From: Blautia sp.
Lineage (GTDB): Bacteria > Bacillota > Clostridia > Lachnospirales > Lachnospiraceae
DNA: 6,498 nucleotides
Reading direction: 5' to 3'
Assembly (NCBI GenBank): GCA_017515945.1
Contig: JAFWDX010000286.1
Span: forward strand, 1 to 6,498
Shown here piece by piece: positions 1-6,453 of this stretch (positions are counted from its first letter, which is position 1; the number at the start of each line of letters is the position of its first letter). A program made the translations under genes and the position numbers. The notes beneath the pieces are model-generated. The model did not search any database and was not told where the DNA came from. It saw only the letters and a program-made list of their open reading frames with translations.

Positions 1-30
1 GGCCTGACCCCATCAGACTGCAGGTACAGA

Positions 31-1221
31 TCAGTTCTCCTCCGTGATCACATTCTTCAGGATATAATGAAATCCCGGCGAAGAATACCTGGCATTTTCC
101 CTGTATCCTTTCGTCAGATCACAGGTATCATCCGGATCCTCCAGATCCACTCCGGTATAATTTCCCTGAAAGACCTGCAGCGATCCGTTTTTGAGTCTTT
201 CAATGGTTTCCTGCATCTTCCGGCGTGTGCCCTCCACCGCAATATGACTGTTCAGATCCAGCATTTCGACCCAGCCCCGCTCAAATCCGGCGCTCATGTC
301 ATTACCATGGTTCCGGGCGTCCACATACTTCTCTATGGTAATCCCCTCCAAAACCGCTTCGACGGCACTGAGCACATAAGGCGTCCAATTGATCCTCGTG
401 CTCACCAGGGCAGTAGTCGGAGCTACGTCAAGCATGCTCTGATTATAACCGACAAAATATACCTGTTTTCGGGATGCCGCCTCCTCACAGGCGAGTGCCG
501 GCCCGATGGTGTCGGAGTGCTGCGAGATCACCACGCATCCCTCCTCGATCAGTTTTTCCGCACAATCCTTTTCCGCGCTGAAGCTGCTCCAGCTTCCTGT
601 ATAGCGCACCCGCATCACAGCCTCCGGCGCGACAGATCGCACGCCCAGCAGAAAAGCGGTATATCCCGAGACGACCTCGGCGTTGCGAAAACTGCCCACA
701 TACCCTACAAGGGCTTCCTCCGGCTTTATGTTATGGTGATCCAGCAGATCTCTGAGCTTGAGGCCGGCAACAACTCCGCTCACATAACGGCCCTGGTAGA
801 TTTCTCCTTTGAAGGTATGATAATTCTCAGGACACTCCTGAGGAGGTTCATCGAGGTGGGAAACCTGGCAGATCTGTACCTCCGGAAATTCCGGCGCAAG
901 CTCTTTAAAAGCCGGACTGTAGCTGTTGGTAAAGATGATCCCGCAGCCCTTGCGGACAAGATCCCGCAGATGATCCTCCGCCGCCGACTCCAGCACATTG
1001 CTGCGGGACACGGTGGAAACACGTTCCGGGTATTTCTCCGTCAGCATATTCTCCGCCAGTGCGAAATTGTACGTATAAGGCGTACTTTCATCGTCTTCAT
1101 AAATAAAACCGACTTTCAGCACATCTTCACCGGTTTTTTGCGACCAGAATGAATAAATAAAGCTGAAGGCGAGCAGCGTGGCTGCTGCCGTCAGGACCGT
1201 CACAAGCCATGCCTTTTTCAT
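31..1221 (-). CDS. BMP/PnrA-family substrate-binding protein, membrane-anchored
   Basis: The 396-residue protein resembles the basic membrane protein (BMP/PnrA) family, type I periplasmic-binding folds that usually capture nucleosides for ABC import. Visible family signs are the first strand VGFIYEDD (37-44), GYVGSF (173-178), the segment YTGSW (207-211), a VISQHSD stretch (231-237) and the late motif LVSTRINW (272-279). Residues 5-26 form one hydrophobic segment after MKKAW. There is no lipobox cysteine and no clear signal-peptidase site, so it is probably held outside the membrane by an N-terminal anchor. The ATG start is secure: it has AAGGAGG six bases upstream and overlaps the preceding stop codon by four bases (ATGA), implying coupling to the HD-GYP receptor gene. 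No permease or ATPase is encoded in the window. I infer a sensing role beside the receptor rather than transport. The ligand is unknown; nucleoside is only the family default. Confidence 0.92.
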   Translation of the reverse strand: MKKAWLVTVLTAAATLLAFSFIYSFWSQKTGEDVLKVGFIYEDDESTPYTYNFALAENMLTEKYPERVSTVSRSNVLESAAEDHLRDLVRKGCGIIFTNSYSPAFKELAPEFPEVQICQVSHLDEPPQECPENYHTFKGEIYQGRYVSGVVAGLKLRDLLDHHNIKPEEALVGYVGSFRNAEVVSGYTAFLLGVRSVAPEAVMRVRYTGSWSSFSAEKDCAEKLIEEGCVVISQHSDTIGPALACEEAASRKQVYFVGYNQSMLDVAPTTALVSTRINWTPYVLSAVEAVLEGITIEKYVDARNHGNDMSAGFERGWVEMLDLNSHIAVEGTRRKMQETIERLKNGSLQVFQGNYTGVDLEDPDDTCDLTKGYRENARYSSPGFHYILKNVITEEN

Positions 1222-4200
1222 ACACTGCCTCCTTCTGATGTACCCTCGCTTTCTCCCGGATCTGCCTTCCTCTCCGCATCCGCCCCTTCTGTTATGGCTG
1301 CATCCTGCTTCTTTGCTGCTGCCCCTTCAGTCATGGCCGGATCCTTCTGTTCCAATGTACCGTTTGTTTTCTCTGCATCATCGCCTCCGGATGGGGCATA
1401 GATCTCATCCAGCCTGACCACGCCCTCATCGATCAGCTGTAGGAAGATATCCACGATCTGCGGGTCAAACTGCGTGCCCCTGCCGCCTTGCATTTCTCCG
1501 AGAACATAGTCGAAGTTCATCTTGTTCCGGTAAACCCTGTTGGCGGTCATGGCATCAAAGGCATCCGCCACCCCGATGATCCTGCCATACAGGGGGATTT
1601 CTTCACCTTTCAGGCCGTTCGGATATCCCTTGCCGTCATACCGTTCATGGTGACTCATCGCGCCTTCCACGATATGGGGAATCAGGATATCCTTGAGGAT
1701 CTTTCCGCCATTGACCGTGTGGCTCTTCATGATGGCATATTCCTCATTAGTGAGTCTGGCCGGCTTGTTCAGGATCGCGTCCGGGATACCGATCTTGCCG
1801 ATATCATGCATATGCGCCGCCTTTTTCAGATAAGCCAGATCATCCCCTGAAAGGCCCATCCGCTCCCCGATCAACCCGGAATAATAGGCCACATTCTCCG
1901 AATGCTTGCTGGTCCTGGCATCCTTCGCGTCGATGGCATTGGCGATGGTGACGATCGTCTGGTCGCTCATCTCCGCCTGTTTTCTGGTCAGATCCAGTTC
2001 ACGGCTGGTAAAAGCCAGCTCCTTATCCCTCAGCGAAAGCTCCTTGTTGGTGAACTCAAGTTCTTTTCTGTTGAGCTCCAGCTCGCGCCGCTGTATCTGC
2101 AGCTGCTTCTGCAGCCGTGTGCGGACAAAGTAAATCGTAAACCAGGCAACCGCGGCCATGGATACAAGGAACATATAGATCTTGAAATACCTTTGATCAT
2201 AAATCTCCATGTCCTTGACCAGCGAATATGTACGCTCCTCCAGGATACGCTTTTTATTGCTGTCGAATACCGCCAGGTGCAGTGTATATTCTCCCGTGGG
2301 CAGATTTGTGTAAACAATGCTGTCCAGTTCACTCTGCTGCAGGATCTGCCATTGCGATTCAAAACCCTCCAGGAAATACCCGACATAGGGGTCCTGTATC
2401 GTATAATTGATGATCTCAGGGCGCAGCTCCACACGGGCTGATCCCCGGCTCACACGGATCGGGTTGTTTCCCTCCAGTCTTAGCCGCACACCGTCCAGGA
2501 AGTAGGAGGACAGCTTCATCCGGTAGGACCGGCTGTCCGAGCTGTACCGGTCCGTGTCTATGATAAATACGCCCTTGTCACAGCAAAGGAAAAGATTTCC
2601 GGATCCGTCGTCGATATTCCATGAATTCGCCGTCAGAGAGGCATTCAGGCCCTTGCGGGAATCCAACAGCTCATAGCTGATGTCCTGTTCTCCCGAGAGA
2701 AGTTCATTCCGGCTGACCACGTATACACCGGCGCTGCTTCCGACGAACATCATGTCCGAATCCTTGAACCAGATGTCATAGTTGTTGAAATACGGGAAAG
2801 CATCCAGGGATCTGATCTTTTCTTCTTCATCCATATAGCAGAGGCCGTTACTCGTGACGATAAATACACCCTCGGTCTGAGGATCCTTCACCAGCCGCAG
2901 GATCACCTCAGAGCTCAGCCCGTCCTGGCGCGTAAGCATTTGGCTGACCTCTCCGTCCTCGATCACGGCGATCCCGTCGCCGTCCGTGCCTGCCAGGATC
3001 CGCCCGTCGCTCATCTGGGATACCGTCAGGATCATCGAGCCGATCATGCCGGTCTGATATCCGATGGTCTGTATGATCTCATGATCCCGGATAAAACTGA
3101 CGCCCGTATCACCGCCCGCGATGATGGTCCCGTCATCCAGTTCCCGGACGACCCGCGCCCGGTTTCCAAAGCTTCCGTTATCCCTGTTGTAATAATGGAT
3201 ATCCCCGTCCGGCTCCACTTCCATCAGTCCCTGTCCATAGGTACAGATCCAGAGATCCCCTGCGGAGTCCGTAATGATGCAGCGGATACGGATCCCCTCC
3301 AGCTTCTGCTTCAGATCATTCGTAATCTCCTTGCTGCACGCATCGTCCACGATATCCAGACCGTTATCCGTACCGAAATAATAGTTTCCCTGCCAGTGTG
3401 CCACCGTATTGACCACATGATTTTTCAGTCCGATCGTGGTGTACACATCTTTAAAGGAGGATGGAGACAGCCTCAGCAAACCCAGACGGGACGAGGTAAA
3501 CCAGAGATTTCCCTGATAATCCACCAGCATGTTGTCGATGGAATTGTTGAATTCGTTGACATTGATCTCCTGCATATTTCCGGCAGTGTCGACACTGTTG
3601 ATCCCGTTGTCCGCCACGATGACAGTGTCGCCGTTGTCCATAAAATACAGGTCGTTGATATTCCGCAGATTTCCGACGGTAAACACTCCTGTCTCTACAA
3701 AGGCTCCGGAAGAGACGTCATATATATGTATATGATTGACGGAAGTGCCTGCCAGGAGACGTCCGTCCCGGTCAAAACCGCAGCTGTTGAAGATTTCCTC
3801 CTGGTCTGCCAGCTGGACAGAACTCAGGATCCGTCCGCCGCTCAGGAGAAACAGCCGCCCGTCCTGTGTCACCATCGCCACATGTCCGTCCTTGTCCGCC
3901 GTACTCAGGTCGGCATAATTCACCTCCGGAAAGGTGCCAACCCTTTTCAGTCCGCCATTCAGAGTATAAACCTGCATACTGGAGGTGGTTCCGATATAAT
4001 AATAGCCGTCCGCGCTGCGTATGATGCTGCGCACCGAATTTGAGGAAAGTCCTTTGGCCTGATCGATGACATTGACGATCTTTTCATTGATCATGATGGA
4101 CAGCCCGTTGTCGTTGGTCCCGATCCAGAGCCTGCCTTCCATGTCCACATAAAGGCAGTTCACATTACGGACGGACTCATATCCGTCCATCCAGCGGAAT

Positions 4201-5111
4201 TCCCTGCCGTTGTAGCGATAAAGGCCGGCATAGGTGCCGACCCAGAGGATCCCGTCGTTGGTCTGGGCGATGTCGTTGGCCTCTCCGCAGGGCAGGCCAT
4301 TGCTGCTGCTGTAAGTTGTCTGCACATAGTCGTTATAATTGATAGCTTCCACAGTTGGAGGCATCTGAGCCGCTTCTGCGAGTGACTCACGCTCCTGTAC
4401 AGACCCTCCGCTCACATCCTGCGCAGGACAGCGGTGCGCGCAAAGGAGGACCGCTCCCAGCATGACGAGCAGCATCAGGCTCATCGCCGCAGCAGACGTG
4501 CTCTGTGAACCGGTGCCGGAGAGTTCCTCTGTCTCATCTGCCTGGTTCCGGGTGCCTTTGCCGTTCTTTTTCGTAATTGCCCTGTAGAGCTTCAGCATGA
4601 GATACAGCGCCATAAATGTCAGCACTTTATCCACAAACTCAAGGGCAAATTCTCCGGCCAGCATGCACAACGGCCCCGGAAAGCGCTGTTCGCTCAGGAA
4701 ATTCCTGATCCCGTCGCCCCATATATTTCCCGTATTGCCATTATGATATAAATAATTCAGCGGTACGGAAAGAGCCGTACACAGGATGGCCGCAACGGAG
4801 CTTACCGTCATCATATCAAAAAAAGTATCCAGATGACCTTTCTCTGCCGCCCTGCCGGCCACTATGCTCAGAGCAATGCTGATCAGGGCATAGACCCAGA
4901 TTCCCCGGGCCGCCATCGCGTAGATCAGATTCCCTGTCATCCCGACGATGGCTCCGCAGAAAGGTCCGCCCATATAAGCGCACAGTACCGTTCCAAACGA
5001 ATCAAACCAGAAAAAAAGACCATAATAAGCCGTAAATTTCTTACCCAGGAAATCCATCAGGATACAAAGCAGAACAAAAAGGCTTATTTTCCACCATTTC
5101 CAATCATTCAC
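1218..5111 (-). CDS. ECF-S-like / double Reg_prop propeller / Y_Y_Y / HD-GYP transmembrane receptor
   Basis: Predicted one-piece sensor and cyclic-di-GMP phosphodiesterase of about 1297 residues. Numbering here is from the GTG at 5111. Residues 7-176 are an ECF-S-like hydrophobic domain with about six helices. A second hydrophobic segment (207-226) leads to the outside. Residues 278-850 carry about 14 Reg_prop repeats such as GILWVGTYAGL and GRLWIGTNDNGL, enough for two seven-bladed propellers. Residues 894-965 are a Y_Y_Y domain (GYFLEGFESQW, YTNLPTGEY). Residues 977-996 cross back, a heptad coiled coil follows (1009-1043), and residues 1051-1232 are HD-GYP. The catalytic set is complete: H1070, H1102-D1103 with K1106, H1131, H1154-H1155, GYP 1162-1164 and D1183. 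The tail (1236-1297) is acidic and repetitive. In-frame GTG/ATG starts reach up to 5273, but they run through an inverted-repeat element, so I prefer 5111, preceded by AAAGGA. The stop overlaps the BMP gene. The ligand is unknown; related propeller sensors in Bacteroides detect glycans. Confidence 0.93.
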   Translation of the reverse strand: MNDWKWWKISLFVLLCILMDFLGKKFTAYYGLFFWFDSFGTVLCAYMGGPFCGAIVGMTGNLIYAMAARGIWVYALISIALSIVAGRAAEKGHLDTFFDMMTVSSVAAILCTALSVPLNYLYHNGNTGNIWGDGIRNFLSEQRFPGPLCMLAGEFALEFVDKVLTFMALYLMLKLYRAITKKNGKGTRNQADETEELSGTGSQSTSAAAMSLMLLVMLGAVLLCAHRCPAQDVSGGSVQERESLAEAAQMPPTVEAINYNDYVQTTYSSSNGLPCGEANDIAQTNDGILWVGTYAGLYRYNGREFRWMDGYESVRNVNCLYVDMEGRLWIGTNDNGLSIMINEKIVNVIDQAKGLSSNSVRSIIRSADGYYYIGTTSSMQVYTLNGGLKRVGTFPEVNYADLSTADKDGHVAMVTQDGRLFLLSGGRILSSVQLADQEEIFNSCGFDRDGRLLAGTSVNHIHIYDVSSGAFVETGVFTVGNLRNINDLYFMDNGDTVIVADNGINSVDTAGNMQEINVNEFNNSIDNMLVDYQGNLWFTSSRLGLLRLSPSSFKDVYTTIGLKNHVVNTVAHWQGNYYFGTDNGLDIVDDACSKEITNDLKQKLEGIRIRCIITDSAGDLWICTYGQGLMEVEPDGDIHYYNRDNGSFGNRARVVRELDDGTIIAGGDTGVSFIRDHEIIQTIGYQTGMIGSMILTVSQMSDGRILAGTDGDGIAVIEDGEVSQMLTRQDGLSSEVILRLVKDPQTEGVFIVTSNGLCYMDEEEKIRSLDAFPYFNNYDIWFKDSDMMFVGSSAGVYVVSRNELLSGEQDISYELLDSRKGLNASLTANSWNIDDGSGNLFLCCDKGVFIIDTDRYSSDSRSYRMKLSSYFLDGVRLRLEGNNPIRVSRGSARVELRPEIINYTIQDPYVGYFLEGFESQWQILQQSELDSIVYTNLPTGEYTLHLAVFDSNKKRILEERTYSLVKDMEIYDQRYFKIYMFLVSMAAVAWFTIYFVRTRLQKQLQIQRRELELNRKELEFTNKELSLRDKELAFTSRELDLTRKQAEMSDQTIVTIANAIDAKDARTSKHSENVAYYSGLIGERMGLSGDDLAYLKKAAHMHDIGKIGIPDAILNKPARLTNEEYAIMKSHTVNGGKILKDILIPHIVEGAMSHHERYDGKGYPNGLKGEEIPLYGRIIGVADAFDAMTANRVYRNKMNFDYVLGEMQGGRGTQFDPQIVDIFLQLIDEGVVRLDEIYAPSGGDDAEKTNGTLEQKDPAMTEGAAAKKQDAAITEGADAERKADPGESEGTSEGGSV
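1228..1234 (-). promoter_or_regulatory. Ribosome binding site for the BMP gene
   Basis: AAGGAGG sits six bases before the ATG at 1221. It is inside the last codons of the receptor gene, so ribosomes finishing that gene terminate on top of this start. Both re-initiation and independent initiation are possible. Confidence 0.85.
1272..1349 (-). repeat. Imperfect 39-bp tandem duplication in the receptor's C-terminal tail
   Basis: Two adjacent 39-base units (1349-1311 and 1310-1272) match at about 28 positions. They encode QKDPAMTEGAAAK and KQDAAITEGADAE, and a degenerate third unit follows. The tail lies after the HD-GYP domain, is rich in Ala, Glu, Asp and Gly, and is probably disordered. Confidence 0.6.
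1983..2087 (-). repeat. Five-heptad repeat encoding the receptor's coiled-coil linker
   Basis: Five consecutive seven-residue units each begin with REL or KEL: RELELNR, KELEFTN, KELSLRD, KELAFTS, RELDLTR. They join the last membrane segment to the HD-GYP domain. Leucine recurs at a fixed place with charged residues around it, as expected of a parallel dimeric signalling helix. The DNA units are 21 bases long and diverged, so the regularity is mainly at protein level. Confidence 0.8.
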
Positions 5112-5123
5112 TTCGCAAACCTG

Positions 5124-5129
5124 TCCTTT
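5124..5129 (-). promoter_or_regulatory. Probable ribosome binding site for the receptor gene
   Basis: AAAGGA, followed directly by CAGG, lies 12 bases before the GTG at 5111, which begins just before the first hydrophobic helix. The spacing is long, so this is a best guess. In-frame alternatives are GTG at 5132 (no visible ribosome site), ATG at 5228 and GTG at 5273, the last within the 3' arm of a hairpin. Confidence 0.4.
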
Positions 5130-5163
5130 CACACACGCAGAATACCGGGGACCATCCGGCAGC

Positions 5164-5310
5164 GATAACTGTTCAGTCACAAGCGCCTTCACAGTTACGA
5201 GGCCAGGCACAGGCTCCTTTCGTCGCATTGGAAGTACACCCGGCCTTGGCGGTTCAACTTTTTTCTCACGCACCTCGCAGTAAATGCGAGGTGCTGACCG
5301 AACAGTTACC
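5164..5310. repeat. 147-bp element bounded by inverted repeats, MITE-like or structured RNA
   Basis: The ends, 5164-5179 and 5295-5310, are inverted repeats matching at 14 of 16 positions. The shared core reads TAACTGTTC followed by A or G and then GTCA. A further ACAGTTA at 5191-5197 can pair with TAACTGT at 5166-5172, giving an alternative to end-to-end pairing. A perfect hairpin (5270-5294) lies inside. The element fills most of the gap between the SBP and receptor genes and encodes no protein I recognise. It could be a small non-autonomous mobile element, a clostridial intergenic repeat, or a structured leader that adjusts receptor expression. No clear target-site duplication is seen. Confidence 0.6.
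5270..5294. repeat. Perfect 10-bp stem-loop downstream of the SBP gene
   Basis: GCACCTCGCA and TGCGAGGTGC form a perfect stem around a five-base loop. With one bulged base (5269) three more pairs, TCA with TGA, extend it. It lies 26 bases after the SBP stop codon. Neither strand has a T tract after it (minus strand continues CGTGAGAAAAAAG), so it is not a standard intrinsic terminator. It could stabilise the upstream transcript end, cause attenuation or mark RNA processing. Confidence 0.65.
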
Positions 5311-5320
5311 AGCAGCGGTT

Positions 5321-6334
5321 CTATTTGTTGCCACCGTCAGGATCTGTTTCAAGGGTGCCTACAAGATGGCTGTATTCCTCATACCAGCCGTCATAGATCC
5401 CGGAGTCCGTCACTTCATCGATCACGCCGTTCACGAAATATATCAGCTGCAGTTCTCCCTTTGCGGCGGCAACACGGTCTCCCTGATACTGTTCCTCAAG
5501 GCTGTAATGAACGCCATCCATCAGGATCAGGCCGCAGTCCGGATTGTTCTCGATGTACATGCGGGCTGCCTCCATATCGGCCGCACCGGCATCTGCCGTC
5601 CCGTCCTCTACAGCAGAATAAACCTGCTGCATGGACTCGACTCTGCGGAACTGGCTGTAGCGGAGCACATTATCCGCCAGCAATGCCTCCTGTATGGAGC
5701 CGGACTGGGCGATCAGATTTTTATCCGCCAGCGCCTGTGTATCCGTCAGCAGGTCCTTGTCCTCCTCACGGATCAGCAGGCCTGTGACCGATCCCTCCCT
5801 GGGGAAGTAATATCCTTTGGAAAACTCCATGACCGCTGCTCTCCCGGGTGTATAGGCCAGGGCGGAGATCGCCAGATCGCAGGTTCCCTCCCGGGCAGCC
5901 TCCAGGACCTTATTAAAGCTCATTTCCATGATCTGCAGTTCGACACCCATGCGCTGTGCGATCAGCCGGGCCAGCTCCATATCTGCGCCGACATATCGGT
6001 CCTGTCCCTCTCTGGCCGGGTCTATGAACTCCTGGGGCGGAAAATAAGGCTCGGTGGCCACGCGCAGGACGCCTGTCTCCATGATCCGGCCCAGCCTGCC
6101 CTCGGCCTGAGGTGGAATGCCGCCTGATGTGTCCATGGAATCATCCACATAGCTCCATTCATTTTCCACATATATTTCTTCGGTCTCGTCTGCAGGGAGT
6201 CCGTTTTCCTGAGTTTCTGCCGAAGGGGGGTCATTTGCCGTTTCAGCTGCCGAAGAGTTTGCCGCGGTCAGGGGCAGGGCAAGGCAGCAGAGCATCAAAT
6301 AATATAAATGTTTTTTTCTTTTTATTGCAAACAC
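5321..6334 (-). CDS. Secreted amino-acid-type solute-binding protein (SBP_bac_3 family)
   Basis: A 337-residue family-3 extracellular solute-binding protein, the kind that captures polar amino acids. Residues 1-30 are a signal peptide: KRKK (5-8), a hydrophobic core, then likely cleavage near NSSAA. C16 and C17 are not in a convincing lipobox. Residues 31-79 form an acidic, proline-containing linker without a single Lys or Arg. The binding domain runs from about 80 to 325. It shows GVLRVATEPYFPPQEF, then YVGADMELARLIA, and then LAYTPGR, whose R165 matches the arginine that holds the ligand alpha-carboxylate in this family. QSGS (210-213) and D253 (in DAGAAD) fit the usual later contacts. The start is the GTG at 6334: it has AGAAGGAG upstream and places the signal peptide at the N-terminus. 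The reading frame stays open to 6481, but that extension crosses the promoter and a repeat. No ABC partner genes are in view, so coupling to the downstream receptor is inferred. Confidence 0.92.
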   Translation of the reverse strand: MFAIKRKKHLYYLMLCCLALPLTAANSSAAETANDPPSAETQENGLPADETEEIYVENEWSYVDDSMDTSGGIPPQAEGRLGRIMETGVLRVATEPYFPPQEFIDPAREGQDRYVGADMELARLIAQRMGVELQIMEMSFNKVLEAAREGTCDLAISALAYTPGRAAVMEFSKGYYFPREGSVTGLLIREEDKDLLTDTQALADKNLIAQSGSIQEALLADNVLRYSQFRRVESMQQVYSAVEDGTADAGAADMEAARMYIENNPDCGLILMDGVHYSLEEQYQGDRVAAAKGELQLIYFVNGVIDEVTDSGIYDGWYEEYSHLVGTLETDPDGGNK

Positions 6335-6344
6335 AGTTGCTGCG

Positions 6345-6352
6345 CTCCTTCT
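6345..6352 (-). promoter_or_regulatory. Ribosome binding site deciding the SBP start
   Basis: AGAAGGAG lies ten bases before the GTG at 6334, slightly longer spacing than ideal. It fixes the start at a non-ATG codon. The alternative upstream GTG at 6481 lies inside the terminal repeat and has no signal peptide behind it. Confidence 0.75.
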
Positions 6353-6406
6353 ATAATCTGCCTGTTCAGGGTTATGTTTATTAATTATGTACACTATTCC
6401 ATTTAT

Positions 6407-6435
6407 ACTATAACGGTTTAAGGAGGGACTGTCAA
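6407..6435 (-). promoter_or_regulatory. Sigma-A (sigma-70 type) promoter for the operon
   Basis: Read on the minus strand, TTGACA (6435-6430) and TATAGT (6412-6407) are separated by exactly 17 bases. The -35 matches consensus perfectly and the -10 matches five of six. The expected transcription start is near 6400, giving an AT-rich leader of about 65 bases before the GTG at 6334. I see no riboswitch-like fold in that leader. This is the only strong promoter found for the three genes. Confidence 0.8.
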
Positions 6436-6453
6436 GGGTGACGGGAGGAAATA

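Noticed and set aside
1..30. Terminator or next gene after the BMP stop codon
   Set aside because: Only a loose CCTG...CAGG pairing is visible, with no T tract and too little sequence to judge.
67..1152. 361-codon plus-strand open frame opposite the BMP gene
   Set aside because: It is antisense to a gene with clear family motifs, and its translation shows no domain or credible membrane or signal pattern.
2940..4043. 367-codon plus-strand open frame opposite the propeller region
   Set aside because: The opposite strand encodes regular propeller repeats; this frame only mirrors their composition (Asp/Ile/His-rich), with no recognisable motif.
5138..5170. Possible second promoter before the receptor (TTATCG, 18 bases, TATTCT on the minus strand)
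   Set aside because: The -35 matches consensus at only about three positions in GC-rich surroundings; too weak to report as a promoter.
5261..5297. Intrinsic terminator between the SBP and receptor genes
   Set aside because: The stem is strong, but no T tract follows it in either direction, so it is listed as a hairpin only.
5228..6127. 299-codon plus-strand open frame opposite the SBP gene
   Set aside because: It is the shadow of a well-supported binding-protein gene and starts within the inverted-repeat element.
6335..6400. Riboswitch, for example cyclic-di-GMP responsive, in the leader
   Set aside because: The leader is about 65 bases, AT-rich, with only a four-pair CCTG/CAGG stem; too short and without conserved riboswitch motifs.
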